NCBI RefSeq assembly: GCF_014836335.1
Contig: NZ_JACSRA010000006.1
Span: 1 to 64,000 of the forward strand
DNA: 64,000 bases
Direction: 5' to 3'
From: Clostridium cibarium
Lineage (GTDB): Bacteria > Bacillota > Clostridia > Clostridiales > Clostridiaceae
Part shown: in pieces, positions 35,946-45,380 of the stretch
How positions within the stretch are numbered: the first letter of the stretch is position 1
Layout: each line of letters begins with the position of its first letter
The notes under the pieces: generated by a model
The model's input: the letters and a program-made list of their open reading frames with translations, nothing else
Databases searched by the model: none
Told to the model about the DNA's origin: nothing
Made by a program: the position numbers and the translations under genes

Positions 35946-37997
35946 ATGAAAAACGAAGCAAAAAGTAAAACTAAAAAAATTTCTAGAAGTAACTCTAAAA
36001 GTAAAAACACTCAAAAATTAAAATTTTTTAACACGATCAAAAACAAAATAATTATAATGTTATTTTCACTAATAGTTATTACAGTAACATTACTAAGTGT
36101 TTCTGCTATTTTTCAATTTAATTCCAGTATTAATAATGAGTTTGATAAAAGTTCAAATAGTTTAAACATGTCCGTAAATCAAAACATTAATTCAAAATTT
36201 ACTGCTATAGAAGAATCTATGGACTATATTATTAAAGAAAGTAAATTTGATAATAGTCCTGAATCAAATACAAATATAAATAATATGCTTAAAACACTTA
36301 ACGAAAGTGATTCTAGTATAATTCTTGCTTATTTCTATAATAATAACTCAAGAAATCTTCAAATATATCCATATGCAGATACTTCATCTGTAAATTTTGA
36401 AACAAGAGATTGGTATAAAAAAGCTAAAGAATTAAATGGAAAATTTGCTGTAACAAATATTTATAAGGATTCCATAAGCAATAGTAATGTAGTAACTTTA
36501 TGCAAAGCAGTTATGGATAATCAAAAACTTTTAGGTATTATTTGCGTAGACTATGATTTAAAAAATCTTTCTGATTCTATTTCAAATATCACTTATGGTG
36601 AAAAAGGAGCAATATGCCTTGTTGACACTGCTGGACTTATAATTGCACATTCACAAAAAGATTTAATAGGTGAATCTGAATTTTCAGATAGTGACTGGAC
36701 TAAATTAAGAAGCAATTCTTATGGGGAATCTGAGCTAAAAGTTAGAAATGATTTATATAAATTAAAATACACAACATCAGATATCACTGGATGGAAAATT
36801 ATCTTAGAAACTCCTAAATCTGAATATAATAAATCAATAAATTCTTTTAGTATTCAGATGCTACTTATAACAATTATTCTTTTAGTCATAGCAACAGTTA
36901 TAGGAACGCTCTTTGCAAGAAAACTTGATAAAGGCATAACTCTGATCAAGGAAGGTATTAACAGAAGTAAGGCTGGCGATTTTAGTACAAATATTATAAT
37001 TTCATCCAAAGATGAACTTGGGCAACTTGCAGAAAATTTTAACGAAATGCAAGTTTCAGTTTCTAACCTTATTCATCACGTAGATAACTCTGTTACAGAA
37101 GTAAATAATTCTTCTAATAGCTTATCACTTATGAGTGAAGAAGTAGCTAATTCAATGAATGAAATAGCTAATACAATAACTGAAATATCTAGAGGTAGCA
37201 TGGAATCTGCTCAAAATCTTGAAACATTATCTACTAATCTAGAAAATGTTTCCGATCAAATTAATAATATAAATTCAGCAAGTAACACAATTAGTTCTGT
37301 TGCTAAAAACACAAATAGTTTAAGTAAAGAAGGCGTAACAATAATAAAAACTGTTATGGACAAATCTGTTGAAACTAAAAATAGCACAGCAGATGTAACT
37401 AACGTAGTTTCTAGCGTTGCTGAGAGTGTGAAAAATATTGCAGCTATCAATGAATCAATATCTCAAATTACTGAGCAAACCAATCTTCTTGCTTTAAATG
37501 CTGCCATAGAAGCTGCTAGAGCTGGAGAAGCTGGTAAAGGATTCGCTGTTGTCGCAGATGAAATACGAACACTTGCAGAAGAAACTGCTGTTTCAGCAAA
37601 GGATATTGATAATATAATTACTGAAGTTGTAAGCAAAGTTAATCTAGCTGTAAAACAAGTTCAAGATACAAATTTCATAGTACTTAGTCAAGAAGAATCA
37701 GTAAATCAAGCTGAAAAAATATTTACTGACATTATAATTTCATTATCTGACTTAACAACTAAGCTTGACGAAATTATTACTGGAATAGATGAAGTTAGTA
37801 TAAATAAGGATAAGATTGTTGCAGAAGTTGAAAATATATCTTCAATTGGTGAAGAAACTGCTGCTGGCACTGAAGAAGTTACTGCATCTACAGAAGAAGT
37901 CTCAGCTTCTTCACAAGAATTTGTAAGTTATGCTAATAAACTTAAATCCTTATCTGACGAATTAACTGCTGAAATTAGCAAATTTAAATTACAGTAA
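35946..37997 (+). CDS. Methyl-accepting chemotaxis protein
   Basis: A 683-residue transmembrane chemoreceptor. A long, Lys/Ser-rich cytoplasmic head (1-34) precedes TM1 (about 35-57). An extracellular dCache sensor follows (about 58-300; [30 protein letters not shown]), then TM2 (about 303-325), HAMP (about 328-380) and the signalling coiled coil. The hairpin tip reads [37 protein letters not shown]. No CheR/B tether pentapeptide at the end. Its dCache domain probably binds amino acids or organic acids. Own terminator; no che genes nearby. Confidence 0.93.
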   Translation: MKNEAKSKTKKISRSNSKSKNTQKLKFFNTIKNKIIIMLFSLIVITVTLLSVSAIFQFNSSINNEFDKSSNSLNMSVNQNINSKFTAIEESMDYIIKESKFDNSPESNTNINNMLKTLNESDSSIILAYFYNNNSRNLQIYPYADTSSVNFETRDWYKKAKELNGKFAVTNIYKDSISNSNVVTLCKAVMDNQKLLGIICVDYDLKNLSDSISNITYGEKGAICLVDTAGLIIAHSQKDLIGESEFSDSDWTKLRSNSYGESELKVRNDLYKLKYTTSDITGWKIILETPKSEYNKSINSFSIQMLLITIILLVIATVIGTLFARKLDKGITLIKEGINRSKAGDFSTNIIISSKDELGQLAENFNEMQVSVSNLIHHVDNSVTEVNNSSNSLSLMSEEVANSMNEIANTITEISRGSMESAQNLETLSTNLENVSDQINNINSASNTISSVAKNTNSLSKEGVTIIKTVMDKSVETKNSTADVTNVVSSVAESVKNIAAINESISQITEQTNLLALNAAIEAARAGEAGKGFAVVADEIRTLAEETAVSAKDIDNIITEVVSKVNLAVKQVQDTNFIVLSQEESVNQAEKIFTDIIISLSDLTTKLDEIITGIDEVSINKDKIVAEVENISSIGEETAAGTEEVTASTEEVSASSQEFVSYANKLKSLSDELTAEISKFKLQ

Positions 37998-38008
37998 ATA
38001 AAACTTTT

Positions 38009-38053
38009 AAAAATGTCTATATACTTAAATTTTAAGTATATGGGCATTTTTAA
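38009..38053 (+). terminator. Chemoreceptor gene terminator
   Basis: AAAAATG...TATATACTTAA pairs with TTAAGTATAT...CATTTTT, with a small internal loop, followed by T-rich sequence. Confidence 0.75.
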
Positions 38054-38184
38054 ATTTGTGTTTTATTATTATTTCAATTTATCACCAATTTCATTGCAAT
38101 TAAGAACTTTTTAAATTATTATTTAAGAAATGATAAAAAATGAATAATAGAAATTCAACTTAATTGTAAAAGGAGAAACAATTT

Positions 38185-38871
38185 ATGGCATCACTAATTA
38201 AAGAACAAATCAACATTCTCATAGTTGATGATGAAGAAAGTATAGTAGAATTTATTAAAATGGGTTTAGAATATGAAGGCTTTAATGCTTATGTAGCTTT
38301 TGATGGTATCCAAGCCGTTTCATTATCTAAAAAAATAAAACCACACTTGATTATCTTAGATATTATGCTTCCTGGAATGGATGGTTTTGAAGTTTGCTCT
38401 CAAATAAAAAAGATAATAAATTCACCTATTATAATGTTGACAGCAAGAGATGACATAGATGACCGTGTAAAAGGCTTAAATCTAGGTGCTGATGATTATA
38501 TGCTAAAGCCTTTTAGCTTTAAAGAATTAATTGCACGCATCAACGCTCGTCTTAGAAATAGTTTTCCTGAACTCAATGATGTAAATCGTATAGGAGATTT
38601 CTATATTGATGATAGAGCTCATGAAATTACTTATTGTGACAAGGTTTTAGATTTACCACCTACTCAATATAATTTGCTTAAATATTTACTATTAAACAAT
38701 GGGTTAGTTCTTAGTAAATCAACAATTCTTCAGAAAGTTTGGGGCTATGATTTTAATGGTGAAGAAAATATTGTTGAAGTTTATATACGATATCTAAGAG
38801 ATAAGATCGGAGATAAGGATCATACTATTATAAAAACTATTCGCGGTATTGGATATAAGGTGGTTGTATAA
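38185..38871 (+). CDS. OmpR/PhoB-family response regulator
   Basis: A 228-residue regulator. Receiver domain (about 9-120) with acidic pair Asp15/Asp16, phosphoacceptor Asp59 (LIILDIMLPGMDG), Thr in MLTARDD and Lys in MLKPFSF. The C-terminal winged helix (about 135-228) has PTQYNLLKYLL and VEVYIRYLRDKIG and ends TIRGIGYKV. The stop overlaps the kinase ATG by one base. AAAGGAG precedes its ATG. Candidate target: the 11-bp repeats upstream of apbE. Confidence 0.95.
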   Translation: MASLIKEQINILIVDDEESIVEFIKMGLEYEGFNAYVAFDGIQAVSLSKKIKPHLIILDIMLPGMDGFEVCSQIKKIINSPIIMLTARDDIDDRVKGLNLGADDYMLKPFSFKELIARINARLRNSFPELNDVNRIGDFYIDDRAHEITYCDKVLDLPPTQYNLLKYLLLNNGLVLSKSTILQKVWGYDFNGEENIVEVYIRYLRDKIGDKDHTIIKTIRGIGYKVVV

Positions 38872-40400
38872 TGAAAATTTTAAACAAAAGAATAAAATTT
38901 AAAAGCTTACAATGGCAATTATTTTCCCGTTTCTTCTTAATATTATTGGTTCTATTATTTGTAATGGGATTATCTCAATATATAACTACAAAAAACTATT
39001 TATCTAAAAGTAAGGTCAAAACTCTTTCAGCACAATTTCACAATATAGATATGAAATTCTTAACCCAATTATCCTCAACTGAAGCTCTTAATAAATATGG
39101 ATTCATAATTATGGATAAATTAGTTTCTATTAATACAGAAGCATCAATTATAGATAAGAGTGGTAACACAATTCTAACATCAAAGGATTTATCCCATAGC
39201 CAACTAGAAGAAAATCATCACAAAGATGAAGAAGATAAAGATAAAGAAAAGAAAACATTCTCTATTCCCAAGCTGCCCAATAACGACTATACGGAAATAT
39301 TAAATCAATACGGTAATCTAGAGAAGTATTTTAAATTAGTACAGGATGAAAATAATAACTTGCATTTAGTTGTATGGCGTAAACTAGGTCCTATAAATTC
39401 TCCAACTGGATTAATTCAATTAAGCACACCTGTAGATGACATCGAAGAAATCCTTAGTAAAGAAATATCAATATATTCAGGAATATCTATTCTTATATTG
39501 ATTTTAGGAACTATACTAGGTGCAGCAATTTTTAAAAGGACTTTAACACCTTTATCGAATATGAATAAAACTCTTGAAAATATTACTGTAGCTCAATTAA
39601 ATACTAGACTTCCTGAAAACAATGAGCAACTGGAAATAGATACTCTATCAGCTTCTTTTAACAAAATGCTTCAAAGGATAGAAACTTCCTTTGAAAAAGA
39701 ACAATCTATTAAAGAAAAAATGCGACAATTTGTTTCTGATGCTTCTCATGAACTTAGAACTCCACTTACTTCAATCCATGGATTTGTAGAAGTTTTACTA
39801 CGTGGCGCTGCAAAAAATGAAAAGCAGCTAGACTTAGCGCTAAATAGCATATTATTAGAAAGTGAACGTCTTACAAAATTAGTTAATGACCTTCTTGTAC
39901 TAAATAGACTTGACCAAAATACCGAAGTTAAATTTGAAAAAGAAAATATCAATATAGTTATTGATGAAATATCTCCTCAACTTAAAATTTTAGCTGGTAA
40001 AAGAAAAGTTGAAATAGAACTAGAAAACAACATATTTGTTAATATAAATAAGGATCAAATTAAGCAAGTAATATTTAATCTTGTTCAAAATTCGATAAGA
40101 CACACTAACGAAAATAATGGTATAATAACCCTCTCTACAAGTACAGAAAATATAGAATCTAATAAATTCTTGGTACTTAAAATTAGCGATAATGGTTCAG
40201 GAATATCCGAAAAACATCTTAATAAAATTTTTGATAGATTTTTTAGAAGTGAATCTCATAGGGCACGTGAGCAAGGTGGTTATGGTCTAGGACTTTCAAT
40301 AGTAAAATCTATAGTAAATGCTCATAATGGCAAAATCACAGTTTCTAGTGAATTAGGAAAAGGAACTACTTTCTCTCTCTATATATACTTAGCAGAATAA
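38871..40400 (+). CDS. Sensor histidine kinase, partner of the upstream regulator
   Basis: A 509-residue membrane kinase. TM1 (about 18-37), an extracellular sensor (about 38-202) with an unusual charged run ENHHKDEEDKDKEKK (114-128), TM2 (about 203-222), HAMP (about 223-275). The dimerisation H-box has His293 in SDASHELRTP, and the ATPase domain has N-box NLVQNSIRH, DNGSGIS and GGYGLGLSIV. The His/acidic run could bind a metal ion; that is speculation. A terminator separates it from apbE. Confidence 0.94.
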   Translation: MKILNKRIKFKSLQWQLFSRFFLILLVLLFVMGLSQYITTKNYLSKSKVKTLSAQFHNIDMKFLTQLSSTEALNKYGFIIMDKLVSINTEASIIDKSGNTILTSKDLSHSQLEENHHKDEEDKDKEKKTFSIPKLPNNDYTEILNQYGNLEKYFKLVQDENNNLHLVVWRKLGPINSPTGLIQLSTPVDDIEEILSKEISIYSGISILILILGTILGAAIFKRTLTPLSNMNKTLENITVAQLNTRLPENNEQLEIDTLSASFNKMLQRIETSFEKEQSIKEKMRQFVSDASHELRTPLTSIHGFVEVLLRGAAKNEKQLDLALNSILLESERLTKLVNDLLVLNRLDQNTEVKFEKENINIVIDEISPQLKILAGKRKVEIELENNIFVNINKDQIKQVIFNLVQNSIRHTNENNGIITLSTSTENIESNKFLVLKISDNGSGISEKHLNKIFDRFFRSESHRAREQGGYGLGLSIVKSIVNAHNGKITVSSELGKGTTFSLYIYLAE

Positions 40401-40413
40401 CACACCTTAAACT

Positions 40414-40464
40414 AAAAGTTATCTAAATTAGGATTGCAAATTCCTATTTTAGATAACTTTTTTA
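40414..40464 (+). terminator. Terminator of the two-component system
   Basis: AAAAGTTATCTAAA pairs with TTTTAGATAACTTTT, with a further inner complementarity (TTAGGA), followed by a T-run. Confidence 0.85.
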
Positions 40465-40510
40465 TTCTCACCTTAAAAACATCTACATACATAAGTTTCC
40501 AAAAGTATTT

Positions 40511-40576
40511 TCTCAGCTAATTCTAAGGAAACTCTAAAGTATTATTAAGGTTCATTATATATACTCTGATTATAAT
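40511..40576 (+). promoter_or_regulatory. apbE promoter with four 11-bp-spaced repeats
   Basis: TCTCAGC (40511), TCTAAGG (40522), TCTAAAG (40533) and ATTAAGG (40544) start exactly 11 bp apart. Tandem 7-mers at 11-bp spacing are the usual architecture of PhoB/OmpR-type operators. The last ends at 40550, at the -35 position for the perfect TATAAT at 40571-40576, and there is no good -35 hexamer, as in activator-dependent promoters. Confidence 0.55.
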
Positions 40577-40596
40577 AAAAAAACAATTTTAAATGT

Positions 40597-41649
40597 GTGG
40601 TGATATATTTGACTTTAATTACAATGGAACTTCTCTTCTTAATATTGATAATTTCTATATTGTTTTTAATATTCTTCACTAAAAACAAACCAAATATTGT
40701 ATCAGAAAAAAGTTACTATATTCTTGGAACATTAATAAATTTAAAAGTATTTGGTAAAGAATCTGAAAAAGCTATCGATGAAGCGATTGAACGTCTTATC
40801 GATATAGATAATAAAATGTCAGCCTTTAAAGAATCTAGTGAGATATCAAAAATAAACAAAAATGCTGGAATAGCACTTCAAACTGTAAGTAATGAAACCT
40901 TTTCATTAATTGATAAATCTATTAGTTATAGTGAATTATCAGAAGGAGCCTTCGACCCTACCATAAGGCCTTTAGTTTCTCTTTGGGGAATAGGTACTAA
41001 ATCTGAACGAGTACCAACTGAAATTGAAATAAATGATAACTTAAAACTAGTTAACTATAGAGATATAATTTTAAACAAAGACGATAACTCTATAGGCTTA
41101 AAAAAACAAAATCAATCTATTGATCTTGGAGGTATAGCTAAAGGTTATGCCGCAGATGAAGTTGTAAATATCTTTCTAAAACACGGTATAAAAAGTGCCA
41201 TAATAGACCTTGGTGGAAATATTTTCGTCTTAGGCAATAAAAACAATGAATCATTCTGGAATGTTGGTATTCAAAATCCATTTATGCCACGAGGAGAACA
41301 TATAGGAATACTTAGTTTAAAAGACAAATCTATAGTTACCTCTGGTAATTATGAAAGATTTTTCATTAAAGATAATAAAGCATTTCATCATATAATTGAT
41401 CCTAAAACTGGTTATCCATCTAGTAGCAATGTAATCAGCGCTACAATAATTTCTGATAATTCAATAGATGGTGATGGTCTTTCAACTGGTGTTTATATTA
41501 TGGGGTTAGATAAAGCTCTAGATCTTATTGAATCTATTAAAGGTGTAGATGCAATATTTATAACAAACGACAAAAATGTTTTCGTCACATCTGGAATTAG
41601 GCATAACTTTAAGTTATCTAATACTGAATTTATTTATAATAATAATTGA
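40597..41649 (+). CDS. apbE: FAD:protein FMN transferase (ApbE)
   Basis: Transfers FMN from FAD to a Thr/Ser of exported flavoproteins. About 350 residues: an N-terminal transmembrane anchor (about 8-28) rather than a lipobox, then the ApbE domain. DLGGIAKGYAADEVV and the Mg-binding DGDGLSTGVYIMG are intact. The start is uncertain: GTG 40597, GTG 40600, or TTG 40609, which has GGTGA just upstream. The next gene, 20 nt later, encodes two FMN-binding domains, its evident substrate. Confidence 0.93.
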   Translation: MVIYLTLITMELLFLILIISILFLIFFTKNKPNIVSEKSYYILGTLINLKVFGKESEKAIDEAIERLIDIDNKMSAFKESSEISKINKNAGIALQTVSNETFSLIDKSISYSELSEGAFDPTIRPLVSLWGIGTKSERVPTEIEINDNLKLVNYRDIILNKDDNSIGLKKQNQSIDLGGIAKGYAADEVVNIFLKHGIKSAIIDLGGNIFVLGNKNNESFWNVGIQNPFMPRGEHIGILSLKDKSIVTSGNYERFFIKDNKAFHHIIDPKTGYPSSSNVISATIISDNSIDGDGLSTGVYIMGLDKALDLIESIKGVDAIFITNDKNVFVTSGIRHNFKLSNTEFIYNNN

Positions 41650-41669
41650 AATTAAAAGGAGTTATTAAA

Positions 41670-43253
41670 ATGTTAAAAAAGATTAAGAAAATGCAAGTAG
41701 TTAGACATGTAATACAATTAATATTATTTTTTCTTTCTCCAGGGCTATATATTCTAGCCTTTAGTGAATTCAAAAAAATATATCAAATGATTATTGATGG
41801 TAATTTTCACTTTATTCAGGCTTTTCCTGGATTACTTGAATTCGTAAGTGCTATTATAGCAACCATGTTGTTAGGTAGGTTTTTCTGCGGATGGTTCTGT
41901 GCCTTTGGTACATTTAATGATTGGATTCATTTACTATCTAAAAATGTTTTTAAAATTAATTTTAAAGTTAACAAAAAAGTTGATTCAATTTTAAAGTATA
42001 TGAAATATGTAGTTCTATTAATGCTTATAATAGTATCTTGGACAATTACAAGTAATATATTTAATAATACAAGCCCTTGGGATGCTTTTGCTCAAATAAC
42101 TGATTTCTCATATGTTATTACAAATCTTACTATTGGATTTATACTTTTAATTTTAATAACAATTGGTGCTTTTTTTGTTGAAAGATTTTTCTGCAGATAC
42201 TTATGCCCCCTAGGTGCAATATTCTCTATAGTTTCTAAAATAAGTATCTTTAAAATTAACAAACCAAATGATAAATGTGGCAAATGTAGAATTTGTACAA
42301 GCAATTGTTCAATGGGATTGCCTCTATATAAAATGAATTATGTTCGCGGTGGAGAATGTATAAATTGTTTGAAATGTTTAGAAGTATGTCCTAGAAAAAA
42401 TACCCATGGAAATATAGTTAATCAAGATATTAATCCAGCATTAGCTAGTTCTGTAGCAATTGCTACATTTGCTGGTGTTTATGCTTTAAGCAATGGTACA
42501 AGCTCAGTTTTAACAGCTAGCGGTTTAGCTTCATCTACTGGTATAGTTTCAGATAGTGCAACTAGTTCTACACCAAATTATGGTGATGGAACCTATACTG
42601 GTACTGGTACTGGTTTTAAAGGTGCTACAACTAAAATTTCTGTTATAATAAGTGACGGTAAAATCACTAGTATTGATACAATTTCACAAGGTGATACTCC
42701 TAGTTTTTATCAAAAAGCAATAGGAACTATATCAAAAAAAATAATTTCTACTCAATCAACTTCAGTAGATACGATTTCAGGGGCTACTTTTAGCTCTAAG
42801 GGAATCATTGAAGCGGTAGAAGCTGCATTAAATAAAGCTTCTGGAAGTTCTTCAACAAGTAATGCTAATACGTCCTCTAACTCTAATACTAACAATAACA
42901 ATACTGCTAAGTCATCAACACAAACCAATACTAACTCTAGCAGTAAAACTACCAACGGAAATACTACAACCGCTAATACTAATCAAAGTTATAAAGATGG
43001 AACTTATACTGGTACTGGTACTGGTTTCAAAGGTGGAACAACAAAACTTTCAGTAACTGTTTCTTCAGGCAAAATCAGTGCAATTAAAACAATATCTACG
43101 GAAGATACACCAAAATTTTATCAGAGAGTTGAAAATACAATAACAAGCAAAATAATTTCTACTCAATCAACTTCAGTAGATACTGTTTCAGGGGCTACTT
43201 TTAGCTCTAAAGGAATTATGACAGCTGTAAAAGATGCACTAAGTAAAGCATAA
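41670..43253 (+). CDS. NosR-like membrane ferredoxin with two C-terminal FMN-binding domains
   Basis: A 527-residue membrane electron carrier. About five transmembrane helices (about 10-190) include the RFFCGWFCAFG and ERFFCRYLCPLG Cys motifs of the NosR/NapH Fer4_5 family. Next come two 4Fe-4S motifs (CGKCRICTSNCSMG, CINCLKCLEVCP). A further helix leads outside to two repeated FMN-binding domains (about 300-385 and 440-525), joined by a Ser/Thr/Asn-rich linker. Each has SGATFSS, the threonine ApbE flavinylates. Electrons likely pass from cytoplasmic donors to surface flavins. ATG 41670 with AAAAGGAG was chosen over the TTG at 41646. Confidence 0.9.
   Translation: MLKKIKKMQVVRHVIQLILFFLSPGLYILAFSEFKKIYQMIIDGNFHFIQAFPGLLEFVSAIIATMLLGRFFCGWFCAFGTFNDWIHLLSKNVFKINFKVNKKVDSILKYMKYVVLLMLIIVSWTITSNIFNNTSPWDAFAQITDFSYVITNLTIGFILLILITIGAFFVERFFCRYLCPLGAIFSIVSKISIFKINKPNDKCGKCRICTSNCSMGLPLYKMNYVRGGECINCLKCLEVCPRKNTHGNIVNQDINPALASSVAIATFAGVYALSNGTSSVLTASGLASSTGIVSDSATSSTPNYGDGTYTGTGTGFKGATTKISVIISDGKITSIDTISQGDTPSFYQKAIGTISKKIISTQSTSVDTISGATFSSKGIIEAVEAALNKASGSSSTSNANTSSNSNTNNNNTAKSSTQTNTNSSSKTTNGNTTTANTNQSYKDGTYTGTGTGFKGGTTKLSVTVSSGKISAIKTISTEDTPKFYQRVENTITSKIISTQSTSVDTVSGATFSSKGIMTAVKDALSKA
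42571..43250 (+). repeat. Tandem duplication of the FMN-binding domain coding sequence
   Basis: Two units of about 270 bp, 42571-42840 and 42985-43250, are very similar in DNA. Examples are ACTGGTACTGGTACTGGTTT near each start, and a long near-identical block from 42741 to 42803 matched at 43150-43215. The low divergence suggests recent duplication or gene conversion. Confidence 0.8.
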
Positions 43254-43267
43254 AACTCCATAACAAT

Positions 43268-43297
43268 AGCAGAGTAACTTTTTACTCTGCTGTTTTT
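43268..43297 (+). terminator. Terminator after the FMN-binding protein gene
   Basis: AGCAGAGTAA pairs perfectly with TTACTCTGCT over a 4-nt loop, followed by GTTTTTAAT. Confidence 0.9.
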
Positions 43298-43395
43298 AAT
43301 ATATAGATTTATTAATTCGTTATAACTTCCATGCCAATTTCCCCATTATTTATTGATAACCAAAACTTATTAATAAATTTATAATTTTTACATCA

Positions 43396-43423
43396 TTGAC
43401 TTGTTTTTAAAAAAGGATACAAT
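43396..43423 (+). promoter_or_regulatory. ArsR gene promoter, possibly leaderless
   Basis: TTGACT (43396-43401), 16-nt spacer, TACAAT (43418-43423). The ATG begins at 43430, 7 nt after the -10, so transcription should start at or next to the start codon. Confidence 0.5.
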
Positions 43424-43429
43424 ATAAAT

Positions 43430-43741
43430 ATGAAATACGTAAAAATTTTTAAAGCATTATCAAATGAGGCACGTTTAAATATTTTAAAGTGGCTTAAGTC
43501 TCCTGACCTCTATTTCCCACCACAAAATCATTCTTTGGATGAAGATGACTTTGTTAATGGTGTTTGTGTTGGATCAATTAAGGATAAATCTGGTTTATCT
43601 CAATCCACAACATCTGAATACCTATCAATACTTCAAGATGCTGGTTTTCTTGAATCAAAACGTATAGGTCAATGGACATATTTTAAAAGGAATGAAGAAT
43701 TCATAAAGCAACTATCTAACTGGATTGGAAAGGAGTTATAA
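43430..43741 (+). CDS. ArsR-family winged-helix regulator
   Basis: A 103-residue ArsR/SmtB-type repressor: KIFKALSNEARLNILKWL at the start, recognition helix SGLSQSTTSEYLSILQDAGFL, and a beta-wing in KRIGQWTYFKR. One Cys (GVCVGSI) before the recognition helix is the only candidate metal or redox ligand; the usual CXC pair of metal sensors is absent. Many such genes regulate unrelated targets. It follows the flavoprotein gene on the same strand after a terminator. Confidence 0.85.
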   Translation: MKYVKIFKALSNEARLNILKWLKSPDLYFPPQNHSLDEDDFVNGVCVGSIKDKSGLSQSTTSEYLSILQDAGFLESKRIGQWTYFKRNEEFIKQLSNWIGKEL

Positions 43742-43744
43742 AAT

Positions 43745-43784
43745 GTAAAAAGATTTAGTTTATATTCTAAATCTTTTTATTTAC
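43745..43784. terminator. Bidirectional terminator
   Basis: GTAAAAAGATTTAG pairs with CTAAATCTTTTTATTTAC, with a small bulge, between the ArsR and YitT genes. Confidence 0.75.
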
Positions 43785-43796
43785 ATTATTTTTATA

Positions 43797-44651
43797 TTAA
43801 TGTATAGCTTTCTTTTTATATTTCTTCCCTGATACTTCAACACTTCCAACTGTTATTAACGCATTATCGTCAAATCCATTTACAATAGATTTTAACTTAG
43901 ATATTTCTAAACGAGATACTACCACATATATAACATTTGTTGCAGAACCCTTATATGCTCCTTTTCCATCTAGAAGAGTTACTCCTCTTCCAAGCCTTGC
44001 AGTTAAAGCCTCTGATATTTCCATATAATCATCTGAAATAATCATTACTGCTTTTGATTCATCTACTCCCTCAACTACTATATCTATGACCTTGAAAGCA
44101 ATAAAATATGCTATTAGTGAATACATTGCTCTATCCCATCCAAAAACAAATCCTGCTCCACCTAATATAAATAAATTAAAAAACATCACTATTTCCCCAA
44201 CAGAAAAACTAAGTTTTTTATCAAATATTATAGCTACTATCTCTGTACCGTCTAATGCTCCACCATTCCTTATTATTATTCCGACTCCAACTCCTAGTAT
44301 TATTCCACCAAATACTGATGCTAATAAAACATCTTGAGTTATACCTGGTATAGGATGAAAAATCGATACTGCAATAGAAAAACAAACTACAGAAAATAAA
44401 GTACATAGTGTAAAAGTCTTTCCTATCTGTTTATATCCGACAATAAAAAATGGAATATTTAATACGAAGGTAAATAATCCAAGAGGTAACTGTGTTAAAT
44501 AACTTGCCATAATTGATATTCCTACAATCCCGCCATCAATTACATTATTAGGTATTAAGAATATTTCTAATCCAACCGCTGCAAGAATTGAACCTAATAT
44601 CATAAATACAATTTTACTAATCTTAGTATATATACTATTACTTTTTTTCAT
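43797..44651 (-). CDS. YitT family membrane protein (DUF161/DUF2179)
   Basis: A 284-residue protein with about five or six transmembrane helices (about 12-190). Conserved GLEIFLIPNNVIDGGIVGIS and GGALDGTEIVAI segments are followed by a cytoplasmic DUF2179 domain (about 205-284) with ARLGRGVTLLDGKGAYKG. The family is widespread in Firmicutes and its substrate is unknown. GAGGAGA precedes the ATG. Monocistronic. Confidence 0.92.
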   Translation of the reverse strand: MKKSNSIYTKISKIVFMILGSILAAVGLEIFLIPNNVIDGGIVGISIMASYLTQLPLGLFTFVLNIPFFIVGYKQIGKTFTLCTLFSVVCFSIAVSIFHPIPGITQDVLLASVFGGIILGVGVGIIIRNGGALDGTEIVAIIFDKKLSFSVGEIVMFFNLFILGGAGFVFGWDRAMYSLIAYFIAFKVIDIVVEGVDESKAVMIISDDYMEISEALTARLGRGVTLLDGKGAYKGSATNVIYVVVSRLEISKLKSIVNGFDDNALITVGSVEVSGKKYKKKAIH

Positions 44652-44819
44652 TACTTTTTATCTCCTCTCTATCTTTAATATATTGCATTCTTTTTCTAAT
44701 TATAATTAAATTATATTAATATCAAGAATAATTGTATGTTTTGTATTTTACCATAATTCTTTAATTTCTCCAAATTTCCAATGTATTTCAACAATTAATT
44801 TTATTAGAAATTTGGTCTA

Positions 44820-44860
44820 AAAAAAGGATATGTCAAAATATTTTTGACATATCTTTTTTT
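44820..44860. terminator. Terminator of the zinc-ribbon gene
   Basis: GATATGTCAAAA pairs with TTTTGACATATC over a 3-nt loop, with A7/T7 runs on both sides. Confidence 0.85.
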
Positions 44861-44875
44861 AACAAATAGATATTA

Positions 44876-45235
44876 TTAACATTCTCTATCCTTCTTATCG
44901 TTCAACTTTTCCATTTCCTTCAAATAACTAATTTGAGTTTCTGTCTTTCCCTGATACTTTAAATTATCTTCAATATTTCTACTATTAGTTGCAGTATCTA
45001 TAGCAAGTTTCATTTCTTGAAATTGTTGCTTGTTAAGCTTTATGTAACTCCCACAACTTGGACAAGCAACGCAATATCTTTTGCTATATGGTATTATAGG
45101 AATAAAAAACAAAGTAAACCACGTTCTTATGACATATAACTTCCAAATACTTGTTGTATTACAATAACTACAAGTCTGTTGGAATACTGGTCCAATTGAT
45201 CTTTTAGTAACTCTTCCCCATCCCCAAATTAACAT
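44876..45235 (-). CDS. Zinc-ribbon domain-containing protein
   Basis: A 119-residue protein with two Cys pairs that can bind zinc, CSYC (about 21-24) and CPSC (about 58-61). They are separated by a hydrophobic stretch (LYVIRTWFTLFFIPIIPY) that may touch the membrane. The second half is a charged helix (about 70-119). The GWGR start and the spacing are typical of small clostridial zinc-ribbon proteins of unknown role. ATG 45235 follows GAGGTG at good spacing and was preferred over the GTG at 45244. Confidence 0.75.
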   Translation of the reverse strand: MLIWGWGRVTKRSIGPVFQQTCSYCNTTSIWKLYVIRTWFTLFFIPIIPYSKRYCVACPSCGSYIKLNKQQFQEMKLAIDTATNSRNIEDNLKYQGKTETQISYLKEMEKLNDKKDREC

Positions 45236-45380
45236 TATTATCACCTCATCTAAAGTTTTCCATCCAATTGTACCATTTAACTACATACCATACAACTTAA
45301 AACTTTAAATCCAAAAATAATATCAAAATAGATTAGAAATCTGAATACAATATTAATAAAAAAACAAATTAGCTATAATT

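Noticed and set aside
38099-38128. 11-bp-phased repeats before the response regulator gene, as at apbE
   Set aside because: TAAGA copies occur 23 bp apart rather than 22, and the middle copy is weak, so the phase is not convincing.
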